Source: CADEDH01 sp047974625 | GTDB taxonomy: Bacteria > Actinomycetota > Acidimicrobiia > Acidimicrobiales > SZUA-35 | DNA: 64,000 nucleotides | Assembly (NCBI GenBank): GCA_047974625.1 | Contig: JBKECK010000034.1 | Location: 62,001 to 126,000, forward strand | Direction: 5' to 3' | In this document: piece after piece, positions 26,060-37,698 of the stretch | Layout of the letters: every line of letters begins with the position of its first letter | Numbering within the stretch: position 1 is the first letter of the stretch | The notes under the pieces: model-generated | The model's input: only the letters and a program-made list of their open reading frames with translations | Told to the model about the DNA's origin: nothing | Database searches by the model: none | Made by a program: the position numbers and the translations under genes

Positions 26060-27307
26060 ATGCGCGCCCCCGCTCACGGACGTACCCCCATCCTCAGCAT
26101 CGTCCTCGCCGGAGGTGAAGGAAAGCGGTTGATGCCCCTCACCGCTGATCGGGCCAAGCCCGCCGTCCCCTTTGGCGGCAAGTACCGCCTCATCGACTTC
26201 GCCATCTCGAACCTGGTCAACGGTGGGTTCCGGCACATCGTGGTGTTGACCCAGTACAAGAGCCACAGCCTCGACGTCCACATCTCCCTGACCTGGCAGC
26301 TCTCGGGCCTGCTCGGCAACTACGTGACCACGGTGCCGGCCCAGATGCGCCAGGGCCCCCGGTGGTTCACCGGTTCGGCCGACGCCCTGTTCCAGAACCT
26401 AAATCTGGTGGACGACGAGCAGCCCGAGCACGTGATCGTCTTCGGGGCCGACCACATCTACCGGCTCGACCCACGCCAGATGCTCAACGCCCACATCGAA
26501 TCGGGGGCGGGGGTGACGGTGGCGGCGATCCGGCTACCGGCGTCGGAGTCGTTCCAGTTCGGCACCATCGAACGGGCCGCCGACTCCAACCGGATCGTGC
26601 GTTTCCACGAGAAGAAGGTCGACGCGCCCACCATCCCCGGTGCGCCCGACCAGATCCTGGCCTCGATGGGCAACTACATCTTCGACACCTCGGTGTTCCG
26701 GGACGTCATGACCTCGGACGCCGACGACGTCAGCTCGGCCCATGACGTGGGCGGTGACATCATTCCCAGGCTGGTGGCCGCCGGTGAGGCCCAGGTGTAC
26801 GACTACATGGACAATGTGGTGCCCGGCGAGGCCGAGGGCACCCACCACTACTGGCGCGACGTGGGCACGCTCGACGCCTACTACGACTCCCACATGGACC
26901 TGGTCGCCCCCATGCCGGCGTTCAGCCTCTACAACGAGCAGTGGCCGATCTTCACCCGCGGCCTGACCGAACCTCCGGCCAAGATCGGCAACGGCACGGT
27001 GTCGAACTCGATCATGGCCAACGGTGTCATCGTGTCCGGAGCGGACTGCCACCGGTCGGTGCTGTCCACCGACGTGCGCCTCCAAGAGGACGCCCTCGTC
27101 GAGGATTCCGTGCTGCTCGACAACGTGACCGTCGGCCGGGGCGCCCAGCTCCGGCGCTGCATCGTCGACAAGAACGTCGTGATCCCGCCCGGCTTCCGAA
27201 TCGGCCACGACGCCGAGGCCGACGCGGAACGGTTCACAGTGTCGGCGTCCGGGGTGGTGGCCATCCCGAAGGGGTTCCGCATCGAGGACCTCGACCCCAA
27301 GGACTGA
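26060..27307 (+). CDS. glgC: Glucose-1-phosphate adenylyltransferase
   Basis: A 415-residue ADP-glucose pyrophosphorylase, which makes the ADP-glucose used for glycogen. The N-terminal nucleotidyltransferase domain has LSIVLAGGEGKRLMPLT, DRAKPAVPFGGKYRLIDF (the activator and substrate lysines lie here) and FGADHIYRLD with the catalytic Asp. WRDVGTLDAYYDSHMDL is the glucose-1-phosphate site region, and the C-terminal left-handed beta-helix holds the hexapeptide repeats. ATG 26060 follows the leaderless -10; the longer frame is not supported. The stop codon lies inside a short tandem repeat. Confidence 0.95.
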   Translation: MRAPAHGRTPILSIVLAGGEGKRLMPLTADRAKPAVPFGGKYRLIDFAISNLVNGGFRHIVVLTQYKSHSLDVHISLTWQLSGLLGNYVTTVPAQMRQGPRWFTGSADALFQNLNLVDDEQPEHVIVFGADHIYRLDPRQMLNAHIESGAGVTVAAIRLPASESFQFGTIERAADSNRIVRFHEKKVDAPTIPGAPDQILASMGNYIFDTSVFRDVMTSDADDVSSAHDVGGDIIPRLVAAGEAQVYDYMDNVVPGEAEGTHHYWRDVGTLDAYYDSHMDLVAPMPAFSLYNEQWPIFTRGLTEPPAKIGNGTVSNSIMANGVIVSGADCHRSVLSTDVRLQEDALVEDSVLLDNVTVGRGAQLRRCIVDKNVVIPPGFRIGHDAEADAERFTVSASGVVAIPKGFRIEDLDPKD

Positions 27308-27372
27308 CGACCCGAAGGACTGACGACCCCAAGGACCGGGTCGGAAGGACCGGGTCGGAAGGACCGGGTCGG
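27299..27372. repeat. Compound tandem repeat beginning at the glgC stop
   Basis: Two copies of AAGGACTGACGACCCG (27299, 27315) are followed by three copies of AAGGACCGGGTCGG (27331, 27345, 27359). The first unit contains the last codons and TGA of glgC (AAG GAC TGA). The two unit types share AAGGAC, which suggests stepwise duplication of the gene end. Confidence 0.9.
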
Positions 27373-27460
27373 AAGGGCCTGTGGCCGGCAGGACCTGGGA
27401 GCCGACGGCCAAGCCGGGGTGGTCGTCGCGACCGGCTCCGGTCGACCCGCCCCTACGGGG

Positions 27461-28663
27461 TCAGCGGTCAGAGGCCCGCGGCGGACCGTCCGCTCCCTCC
27501 GGCCCGTCCGGGGAGCCGTCGTCGAACGGGTTGGCGTCGACGGGGGCCAGTTCCTGCTCCATCGGCTCCAGGGACAGCAGGGGCCGCATCCACTGCAGGC
27601 GTGGGTTGATGTCGACGATGAACGCCTTGGCCATCAGGGTGAGGGGGACGGCCAGGATGGCCCCGAGCGGGCCGATCACGAACGACCAGAACACCAACGA
27701 CAGGAACGTCAGGGTGGACGAGAGCCCCACCGAACTGCCCACGATGCGGGGCTGGACAAGGGTCTGGATCACAAAGTTCAGGACCGAGTAGACGACCACG
27801 ACCCAGATCATCCGGTTCAGGTCGTAGGCCAGCAGAGCGACCAGGGCGGGAGGGATCACCCCGACGATGAAGCCGACGTTGGGGATGTAGTTGGTCACGA
27901 ACGACAGCACCACCCAGACCGTGACCAGCGGGATGCCCAGCATCTGCAGCGCCACCCCGTCGGCCACGGCCACCGCCGCCCCGAACACCGTAGACACCAC
28001 CAGGTACGAACGGGTCTTGGCCACGAACCCGTCGATCCCGGCGTTGAGGAGTGGCTGGTCGGCGGCGAGCTCGCTGATCCGGCGACCCAGGGGGGAGGCG
28101 TCCGACGCCATGAAGAACATGACCACCAGCACCAGGACGATCCCGGAGGTGAGGCCCATGATCCCGGACAGGGCACCACCGATGCGGCTCAGCACGTTCT
28201 CGATGTCGATGTTGGAGATGGCGTCGGCGATGGCCCCCTGACGCACCCCGAGGGACCGGAGCCGCTCACCAATGGTGGTCTGCAGGTCGGCCAGGCCGGA
28301 GGAGTACTCCGGCTGCCGGAACAGGTCGATGATCCTGTACCCGCTCCACACCAGGGAGCCGAGCATGGCGATCAGGATCCCGTAGGCCGCGAACAGGCTG
28401 GCCAGCATGGCCGCCCATCCAGGCAACCCCCGCTTCCGGAGCGCCCCCTGGATCGGGGTGACGGCGATGATCAACACCAGGGCCAGGGCCAGAGGGGCCA
28501 GCTGATCGGAGAACCCCCGCAGGCCGGCCACGATCACGACGACGGCGGCGATACCCAGCAGTGGTGACTGGAAGCCGCTGTACCCGGTATCGGCCGACGC
28601 CCCGGACGCCGGAGCCGCGGCGGACCGGGATTGGCGGTCGGGGCGGGACGATTCGGATTCCAA
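27461..28663 (-). CDS. AI-2E family transporter (PerM/TqsA-like permease)
   Basis: A 400-residue polytopic membrane protein. It has the family layout: two early hydrophobic hairpins (LLGIAAVVVIVAGLRGF, LAPLALALVLIIAVTPI), a central periplasmic-like helical domain (about 100-200), then four to five more helices with LVTVWVVLSFVTNYIPNVGFIVGVIPP, a conserved family segment. The family exports small molecules or ions, and the substrate here is unknown. The TTG at 28663 has GGAG upstream (GGAGATCCCG then TTG). Its placement between glgC and glgA looks incidental. The last 50 residues are acidic and disordered. Confidence 0.85.
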   Translation of the reverse strand: MESESSRPDRQSRSAAAPASGASADTGYSGFQSPLLGIAAVVVIVAGLRGFSDQLAPLALALVLIIAVTPIQGALRKRGLPGWAAMLASLFAAYGILIAMLGSLVWSGYRIIDLFRQPEYSSGLADLQTTIGERLRSLGVRQGAIADAISNIDIENVLSRIGGALSGIMGLTSGIVLVLVVMFFMASDASPLGRRISELAADQPLLNAGIDGFVAKTRSYLVVSTVFGAAVAVADGVALQMLGIPLVTVWVVLSFVTNYIPNVGFIVGVIPPALVALLAYDLNRMIWVVVVYSVLNFVIQTLVQPRIVGSSVGLSSTLTFLSLVFWSFVIGPLGAILAVPLTLMAKAFIVDINPRLQWMRPLLSLEPMEQELAPVDANPFDDGSPDGPEGADGPPRASDR

Positions 28664-28680
28664 CGGGATCTCCAGAGGTC

Positions 28681-28686
28681 AGGGTA
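28681..28686 (-). promoter_or_regulatory. Possible -10 hexamer TACCCT of the AI-2E transporter gene
   Basis: TACCCT lies 17 bases before the TTG start at 28663, giving a leader of about 10 bases that contains the GGAG ribosome site. Confidence 0.35.
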
Positions 28687-28741
28687 GGCAACCGATCGCC
28701 GTGGTTCTACCACAACGGGCGGGGTCCGCCTATAGAAACGG

Positions 28742-30131
28742 CTACCGGGCGGCCGGCCGGGGCCGCTCCATCACCTTCCGGTACACCGCCGCATAGGCGG
28801 CGGCGGGCCCGTCCCAGGACCAGTCCGTGCTCATGGCCCGGCGGATGATGGCCCGACGCCGGGCCGCGTTCCTCCACGCGGCCACCCCCCGGTGCACCAC
28901 GTCGACCACCCCGGGCCCGTCCACCGAGGTGGCCACGAACCCGGTCCCGTCACTGGAGTCGTCGGCGTCGGTGACGGTGTCCACCAGGCCGCCCACGGGG
29001 GTCACCAGCGGGATCGTCCCGTAGGCCATGGCCTGCATCTGAGCCAGGCCGCACGGCTCGAACCGGGACGGCATGAGGTAAAGGTCCCCGCCGGCGAACA
29101 GGAGATGGGCCAGGGGCAGGTCGAACCCGTCGACGAAGGCGAAGTGGTCGGGGTGCTCGCCCATCAGGGTCCGGCCCCGGTCGGCGAGGTGCTCCTCCCC
29201 CGAGCCCAACACCACGAACCGCGCCCGCATGCGCCGCAGGTACGGCACCAGGGCGAAGGCAAGGTCCACCCCCTTCTGGTCGAACAGACGGGTCACCATG
29301 ACCATGGTGGGGGTGGCCTTGTCGGGCTCGTCCCACCCGAACCGGTCCAGGAGCACGGCCCGGGCCACCGACTTCCCGGCCAGGTTGGTGGTGGTGTAGT
29401 CCCGGGGGATCAGGGGGTCGGTGGCCGGATCCCACACCAGGGTGTCGATCCCGTTGCGGATCCCGTGCAGGTCGTCGCCCCTCCACCGCAGGACGTCGTC
29501 GAGGCCCATCCCACCGGCCGGGGTGGTGATCTCCCCGGCGTAGGTCCGGCTCACCGCTACCACCGCGTCCACGGTACGGATCGCCCCGGCCAGGACGTTC
29601 ATGGCGTCGCCCCGGGCGTAGTCGCGCCGCAGGCGGGGCAGTTCGTGCAACCAGCCCCCGTTGGTCCACCCCTGGTGGGCCAGGTTGTGGATGGTCAGCA
29701 CCGAGGCGATGTCCGGATCGAGGAAGGGGGGTACCAAACCGGTGTGCCAGTCGTTGAGTTGCACCAGGTCGGGCCGGAGCCGGTTGGCGAGCTGGCCCAC
29801 AGCCACGGAGAAGGCGGCGAACCGGAGGTCGTTGTCGGGGTAGCCGACCCCGGAGGCGTCCACGTATGGGTGGGGCCGGTCCAGACCCGGACCACCGACG
29901 AGGAACACTGGGCCGGCGTCGGGGTGGGTGCCGTGCCGGACGGTCGGCTCCTGGGCCCAGGCGGGCAGATCGAGAGCGGGCACCGGGGCCTGTCCGGCCA
30001 GTGGCCACGGCTCACCCCCCAGCCGGTAGTCGGGGACGACGACGTCCACCTCGTGGCCGGCCCGGCGCAGGGCCTCCACCAGGCCCCACGCGGCCTCGCC
30101 CAGGCCCCCGGTGCTGACCAGGGGCCGCAGC

Positions 30132-30157
<26 letters not shown>
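28742..30157 (-). CDS. glgA: Glycogen synthase
   Basis: A 471-residue GT5 enzyme that extends alpha-1,4-glucan from a nucleotide sugar, most likely the ADP-glucose made by GlgC. The N-terminus MHILFATAELRPLVSTGGLGE carries the substrate-binding GGLG loop in the variant STGGLGE (KVGGLGD in E. coli). LNDWHTGLVPPFL and the family motif PSRFEPCGLAQMQAMAYGT, including the EX7E pair, are present. It overlaps the end of glgX by 26 bases and is the last gene of the glgP-glgX-glgA operon. Confidence 0.9.
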
Positions 30158-32359
<2,202 letters not shown>

Positions 32360-32363
<4 letters not shown>

Positions 32364-34402
32364 ACGTCGAGTATCGGCCGGTAGAACCGCCGGTTGTACT
32401 CATCGACCATACGCCCCGCCGTGACCAGCGGCCCGAGATGGCCGAGCATGGCCCCGACCATGGCCCACCAGGCGTCACCCCGTTCCGAAACCACGGGCAG
32501 GACCTCATCGCCCAGCAGCCGGTGCAGGCCCCGGGCCTCCAGCCGGTCGCGTTCCTCGTCGTCGAGGTCGCCGGCTCCCACCTCCTCGGGGGCTGCACCG
32601 GATCCGGTGTCCCCACCGTCGGCGGCCACGGTAGGGATCTCCCAGCCGATCCCGGGGATGTACCAGTCGGCCCACCACCCGTCGCTGATCGAGCAATTGA
32701 GGCCCCCGTTGAGGGCCGCCTTCTCCCCACTGGTGCCACAGGCCTCGTGGGGCCGCACCGGGTTGTTGAGCCAGACATCCGCGCCGGCGTACAGCACCTC
32801 GGCGATGCCGATGTCGTAGTCGGGGACCAGCACGATCCGCCCGGCCGTCGGCCTGGAGGTGCCGGCGGCGGCGATCTCAGCCAGCACCGCCTTGCCCTCG
32901 GCGTCGGCGGGGTGGGCCTTGCCAGCGAACACGAACTGGGCCCCGGCGGCCATCGTGGCGGCCAGGCCCTCGGGGTCACGCAACAGCAGGGCGGCCCGCT
33001 TGTAGGTGGCAAACCGTCGGGCGAACCCGATGATCGGCCGGTCCGGGTCGAGCCGGTGGCCGGTGGTGGCCTCCACCATGGCGGTGAGGTCCCGCCGCCG
33101 CAGGGCCCGCAGGGCGGTGAACCGGTCCCGGTCGAGCCCGGTCGCCGCACTCCAGGCCTCGGGTTCCCCGTTGGCCCACCCCTCCCCGAGGTCGGCGTCG
33201 TACAGCTCGGCCAGGTCCGGGTCCACCCAGGTGCGGGCGTGGACGCCGTTGGTGATCCCCTCGATCCGCTCGGCCGCCGGGAGCGAGGCGAACAGTCGCC
33301 GGCTGACCGAGGCGTGCAACTGGGACACCCCGTTGGCCCGGCCGCACAGGTGGAGGGCCAGGGCCGCGGTGTTGAACGGCTCGTCGGGCCCGTCGTCGGG
33401 GAGGGTGGCCCAGTCGGCCAGTTCGGTGGCCTTCAGCCCCAGCCCCGCGGCCAGGCCCTCCAGCTCGGGTCGGACCATGGCCCGGTCGAACCGGTCGATC
33501 CCGGCCGGGACCGGGGTGTGGGTGGTGAACAGGCTCCGGGCCCGCACCCAGTCGATGGCCTCGTCCAGGTCGTCACCGGCGGCCACCCGTTCGGTCAGGA
33601 GTTCGACGAGCAGGAAACAGGCGTGGCCCTCGTTGAGGTGGTAGCCGCCCACGTCGAGGCCCAGGGCCCGCAGGGCCCGGACGCCCCCCAGGCCGAGCAC
33701 CAGTTCCTGGCTGAGGCGGTGCCGCCGATCGCCGGCGTAGAGCCGGTCGGTGATGCCACGGGCCGGCGCCGGGTTCGACGCGACGTCGGTGTCGAGCAGG
33801 ATCAGGCGGGTCGAACCCACCCAGAGCTGCCAGACCCGGGCCGCCACCTCGTCCCCGTCGACGGGCACGGTGACCGTGACCCCGGTGTCGAGGGCGCCGA
33901 CGGCGGCTGGGTCCACCGGCTGGATCCGTTCGGTCTGCCGGCCGTCCACGATGGCCTGCCGGAAGAACCCCTCACGGTAGAACAGGCCCACCCCGATGAG
34001 CCCGAGCGCATGGTCCGACGAGGCCTTGAGGTGGTCACCGGCCAGGATCCCCAGGCCGCCCGAGTACTGGGGCAGTTGGGCGGCGATCCCGTACTCGGGA
34101 CAGAAATAGGCCATCACCGGCCGCTCGGCCGGCCGTTCCATCCCGTCCAGCTCGGCCACCGCCCGGGCGATGTCGGCCGAGGCGGCTGCGGCCGCCGCGA
34201 CCAGGGCGTCGGGATCCTCCCGCCAAGCCTGGTCGAGCTCGATCAGGGGGTGGCGGTCGAGGTCCACCCCCGGTAGTGAGGCCAGGAGCTCCCTGGTGGG
34301 CCGATGCCAGCTCCACCGCAGGTTCGCGGCCAGGCGCCGCAGGGCGGCGATCTCGGGCGGGACGGCGGGTTCGGACGGGACGGCCGGGGTGGACGGGTTC
34401 AC
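32360..34402 (-). CDS. glgP: Alpha-glucan (glycogen) phosphorylase
   Basis: A 680-residue GT35 phosphorylase that releases glucose 1-phosphate from glycogen. It is the shorter type. MAYFCPEYGIAAQLPQYSGGLGILAGDHLKA is present in its parts (MAYFCPEYGIA, QYSGGLGILAGDHLKA). The PLP lysine lies in CGTSGEKAALNGGLN, followed by SISDGWWADWYIPG. The start is taken as GTG 34402 because GAGGAG lies just upstream; a TTG at 34414 is possible. It heads the operon with glgX and glgA. The 253-bp region before it contains GAAC/GGTTC-rich sequence but no clear promoter. Confidence 0.9.
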
Positions 34403-34642
34403 AGGGCTCCTCAACGGTCGGCAGGGGACGGGGGTTGAGCGAACGGGACAGAACGAGCCGTGAGGCTGCCCGAACTGGCTCCAACGGAACGGGTTTGAAC
34501 CAGGCCCGGTCGAACCACTGTTCTAGCAGCGCAGGCACCGGCCCCGAGGCCCGTAGGAGAACACTCCGTTAACAACCCGCCCCCACCGGCGCGGTTCACC
34601 GCGTCGGTGGGGTGCCCGGTCGAACGGGTCGGCAGGGCGGGG

Positions 34643-34648
34643 TACCGT
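34643..34648 (+). promoter_or_regulatory. -10 hexamer TACCGT of mftE, leaderless type
   Basis: TACCGT is seven bases before the ATG at 34656. Confidence 0.6.
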
Positions 34649-34655
34649 CGGGGGC

Positions 34656-35408
34656 ATGGGCGCCCCCCACGACCTCGGACCCCTCACCAGTCCGGCCGTG
34701 GCCGGGACCGCCCCGATGGTCCTGCTCGTCCCCCTCGGATCCACCGAGCAGCACGGGCCCCATCTGCCCCTCGACACCGACACCCGGATCGCCGTGGCTT
34801 GGGCCCGCGCCGTGGCCGACCGGCTCCCCGGGGCGGTGGTGGCCCCGGCCGTACCCTACGGATCGGCCGGGGAGCACCAGGCCTTCCCCGGCACCCTGTC
34901 GATCGGCCAGACCGCCCTCGGCACGGTGATGATCGAACTGGCCCGCTCGGCCCGGGCCCGGGTGGACGCCGTCGTCTACCTCTCCGGGCACGCCGGCAAC
35001 GCGGAACCGGTCGCCGCCGCCGTCACCCGGTTGCGGGCGGAGGGCCACCGGGTCGACGCCCTCCTCCCCCACTGGCCGGCCGAGGCGTGGCCACCGGGCA
35101 CCATCGACGCCCACGCCGGGCGGACCGAGACCTCCCTGATGCTCCACCTCCGACCCGACCTCGTAGCCCTCCACCTGGCCGAGCCCGGGGTTACGACCCC
35201 GGTGGGGGACCTGATCGACAATCTGCGTCGGGACGGCCTGGCCGGGGTCAGCCCCAACGGGGTCCTGGGGGACCCGTCGGGGGCCTCGGCCGAGGAGGGT
35301 CGACGCCTCTTCGCCGACCTCGTGGAACGGACTGTGCAACGTCTCCGGACCACCACCGTCGAGCCGATTGACCCCGCCCTTTTCCAGGGTGTCCCACCTG
35401 GTTGCTAG
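34656..35408 (+). CDS. mftE: Mycofactocin precursor peptidase (creatininase family)
   Basis: A 250-residue creatininase-fold metallopeptidase. Metal ligands are visible in PLGSTEQHGPHLPLDTD (Glu, His, Asp), and further conserved parts are YGSAGEHQAFPGTLSIG and LSGHAGNAEP. In this setting it is MftE, which cuts the crosslinked Val-Tyr dipeptide from MftA to give the cofactor core. A creatininase of other function cannot be excluded from the domain alone, but mftA, mftB, mftC and a mftF-like gene in the same window make this very likely. It lies 13 kb from mftC. ATG 34656 matches the leaderless -10. Confidence 0.88.
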   Translation: MGAPHDLGPLTSPAVAGTAPMVLLVPLGSTEQHGPHLPLDTDTRIAVAWARAVADRLPGAVVAPAVPYGSAGEHQAFPGTLSIGQTALGTVMIELARSARARVDAVVYLSGHAGNAEPVAAAVTRLRAEGHRVDALLPHWPAEAWPPGTIDAHAGRTETSLMLHLRPDLVALHLAEPGVTTPVGDLIDNLRRDGLAGVSPNGVLGDPSGASAEEGRRLFADLVERTVQRLRTTTVEPIDPALFQGVPPGC

Positions 35409-35441
35409 GTTCGGACCACCAGTCGTTCCGGACACGGAATC

Positions 35442-35529
35442 CCGACGAGAATCCGGACAAGAAGCAGAAGAAGTCCACGACACACAAGAAGTCCGAAGAA
35501 GAAGCAGAAGAAGTACCGACGAGAATCCG
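35442..35529 (+). repeat. A-B-B-A direct repeats in the purine-rich ADH leader
   Basis: CCGACGAGAATCCG occurs exactly at 35442-35455 and 35516-35529. AAGAAGCAGAAGAAGT occurs exactly at 35459-35474 and 35499-35514. The order is A B ... B A, all in direct orientation. The stretch is GAA-rich and low in GC, unlike the rest of the window. TAGGTT at 35406-35411 could be a -10, so the repeats would lie in a roughly 145-base leader of the alcohol dehydrogenase mRNA. Confidence 0.8.
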
Positions 35530-35561
35530 TAGAAGAACCAGCGTCCTAGGGGGTCGCCGTC

Positions 35562-36713
35562 ATGAAGTCACGTGCTGCAGTGATCTGGGGTCACAACGAG
35601 GATTGGAAGGTCGAGGAGATCGATCTGGGTGACCCCGGCCCCACCGAGGTGGTGGTCAAGACGGCCTTCGCCGGCCTCTGCCACTCCGACGAACACCTGG
35701 TCACCGGAGACATCGATCTCGACAAGGATGGACTGGAGCTCCTCGGGGTGGACCATTTCCTGCCCGTGATCGGTGGCCACGAGGGCTCAGGTGTGGTTAC
35801 CCAGGTTGGCTCGGCCGTCACCTCGGTCGCCGTGGGCGACCATGTCTCCTGCAGCTTCGTCCCCTCCTGCGGCCGCTGCCACTGGTGCTCCACCGGTCGT
35901 CAGAACCTGTGCGACCTGGGCGCCTTCACCCTGGCCGGCGGCATGATGGCCGACGGCTCCTACAAGCACCACTCGGCCGACGGCACCAGTCTGAACCGTA
36001 TGGCCCAACTCGGCACCTTCTCCGAGCACATGCTCCTATCGGAGGCTTCGGTCATCAAGGTCGACGAGGACCTCCCCCTCGACGTGGTTTGTCTGGTGTC
36101 GTGCGGGGTGGCCACCGGGGTGGGCTCCGCCCAGAACCGGGCCGCGGTACGCGGCGGCGACACCGTCGTCGTGGTCGGCATCGGCGGGATCGGCGCCAAC
36201 GCCCTGCAGGGCGCCCGCATGTCAGGGGCCGCCAACGTCGTCGCCGTGGACACCAACCCGGACAAGAAGGAGAAGGCCCAGCTGTTCGGCGCCACCCACT
36301 TCTTCTCAGACATGGAGGCGGCCACGCTGGCCGTCATGGAGATGACGGCCGGGGTCATGGCCGACGCCGCCATCCTCACCCCGGGGGTGATGACCGGTGA
36401 CCTGGTCGAGCCGGCCATGACGATCGTCTCAAAGGATGGCACGGTCGTGGTCACCGCGGTCGCCCCCATGCACCAGCGGGACGTCAGCCTCGACCTGTTC
36501 GGCCTCGCCATGTACAACAAGCAGATCAAGGGGTCGATCTTCGGTTCGGGTAGCCCCCGCTCAGAGATTCCCCGCCTGCTCGGCGAGTACCGCCGGGGCG
36601 CCCTGCTGCTCGACGAGCTCATCACCGAGCGCTACGCCCTGGACGACATCAACCAGGGTTACCAGGACATGCGGGACGGCAAGAACATCCGTGGTGTGAT
36701 CGCCTTTGACTGA
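35562..36713 (+). CDS. NDMA-dependent-type alcohol dehydrogenase
   Basis: A 383-residue zinc alcohol dehydrogenase of the class with tightly bound nicotinamide (NDMA-dependent), which needs mycofactocin as electron acceptor in vivo. Catalytic zinc residues lie in GLCHSDEHLVTGD and GGHEGSGVV. The structural zinc loop CGRCHWCSTGRQNLC is intact, and the Rossmann motif is VVGIGGIGANAL. The N-terminus MKSRAAVIWGHNEDWKVEEI is typical of this class. AGGGGG precedes the ATG after a purine-rich leader. It overlaps the MoxR gene and lies between mftE and mftF, so it is the best candidate client of the cofactor. Confidence 0.88.
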   Translation: MKSRAAVIWGHNEDWKVEEIDLGDPGPTEVVVKTAFAGLCHSDEHLVTGDIDLDKDGLELLGVDHFLPVIGGHEGSGVVTQVGSAVTSVAVGDHVSCSFVPSCGRCHWCSTGRQNLCDLGAFTLAGGMMADGSYKHHSADGTSLNRMAQLGTFSEHMLLSEASVIKVDEDLPLDVVCLVSCGVATGVGSAQNRAAVRGGDTVVVVGIGGIGANALQGARMSGAANVVAVDTNPDKKEKAQLFGATHFFSDMEAATLAVMEMTAGVMADAAILTPGVMTGDLVEPAMTIVSKDGTVVVTAVAPMHQRDVSLDLFGLAMYNKQIKGSIFGSGSPRSEIPRLLGEYRRGALLLDELITERYALDDINQGYQDMRDGKNIRGVIAFD

Positions 36714-37698
36714 CGGCCCCGTCCCGTTCGGACCGGAGACCCTGGAGCGGCTCCGGTCCGAGGTGGTGGGCCGGTCCCGCGAGGCCGAGCTGGTGGTGGC
36801 GGCCCTCATGGCCGGCCGTCACCTCCTGCTCGAGGGTCCCCCCGGCACCGGGAAGTCCACCCTGCTCCGCACGGTGGCCCGGAGCCGGGACCAGGACTTC
36901 GAGCTGGTCGAGGGCAACGCCGAGCTCACCCCGGCCCGCCTGGTCGGCCATTTCGACCCGGCCCAGGTCCTGGAGGCCGGCTACACCCCCGAGGTATGGG
37001 TGGACGGCCCCCTGTCGCGTGCCCTGCGAGACGGGTCACTGCTCTACCTCGAGGAGATCAACCGGATCCCGGAGGAGACCCTCAACCTGCTGGTGACGGT
37101 CATGTCCGAGCGCGAGATCACCATCCCCCGTCTGGGCCGGATCGAGGCCGACCCATCGTTCCGGATGGTGGCGGCCATGAATCCCTTCGATGCCGTGGGC
37201 ACGGCCCGGATCTCGGCCGCCATCTACGACCGGGTGTGCCGAGTGGCCATGGACTACCAGTCGGCCGACGATGAGACCACCATCGCCCGACGTCACGGAC
37301 CCGCTAACCCCGATCTCGACCGTGACGACTACACCGACCTCGTGGTCACCCTGGTGCGGGAGACCCGCACCCACCCGGAGGTCCGGGTCGGGTCGTCGGT
37401 GCGGGGTGCGGTCGACCTGCTCCACCTGGCCGACCAGCTCGGACCCCTGCGCGGCCTACCGGCCACCGATCCCACCGTCGGCCTTGACGCCGCCCTCACC
37501 GCCCTGTCGGGGCGGATCCGGGTGCACGAGTCGTCCCGGTCCTCCCCGGAGGCGATCATCGCCGAGTTGTGGCAGCGGATCATGCAGCCCCGCCCCGAGG
37601 CCGACCACGACGGGGTCGGCGATCCCTCCAACGACCGGCCCGACCAGGGAAAATCCCGGGCCCGCAGGGCGGGGCCGGTGACGACGAACGGATCCTGA
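36706..37698 (+). CDS. MoxR/CoxD-type AAA+ ATPase
   Basis: A 330-residue MoxR-family AAA+ protein. Walker A is LEGPPGTGKSTLL, Walker B LLYLEEINRIPEE, sensor 1 AAMNPFDAVGTARI, and sensor 2 lies near VRGAVDLL. MoxR proteins act as chaperones that insert metals or cofactors, usually with a VWA partner, as with CoxD/CoxE and methanol dehydrogenase. The VWA gene is immediately downstream and the alcohol dehydrogenase immediately upstream, so activation of that enzyme is a reasonable inference. The start is TTG 36706, overlapping the dehydrogenase stop by eight bases. Confidence 0.87.
   Translation: MTDGPVPFGPETLERLRSEVVGRSREAELVVAALMAGRHLLLEGPPGTGKSTLLRTVARSRDQDFELVEGNAELTPARLVGHFDPAQVLEAGYTPEVWVDGPLSRALRDGSLLYLEEINRIPEETLNLLVTVMSEREITIPRLGRIEADPSFRMVAAMNPFDAVGTARISAAIYDRVCRVAMDYQSADDETTIARRHGPANPDLDRDDYTDLVVTLVRETRTHPEVRVGSSVRGAVDLLHLADQLGPLRGLPATDPTVGLDAALTALSGRIRVHESSRSSPEAIIAELWQRIMQPRPEADHDGVGDPSNDRPDQGKSRARRAGPVTTNGS

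Noticed and set aside
34656..35408. Plain creatinine amidohydrolase
   Set aside because: The fold is shared, but the presence of mftA, mftB, mftC and an mftF-like gene makes MftE the better call.
37569..37694. N-terminal extension of the VWA protein from GTG 37569
   Set aside because: This part overlaps moxR in another frame and reads as Arg/Pro/Gly-rich shadow sequence with no helical pattern.
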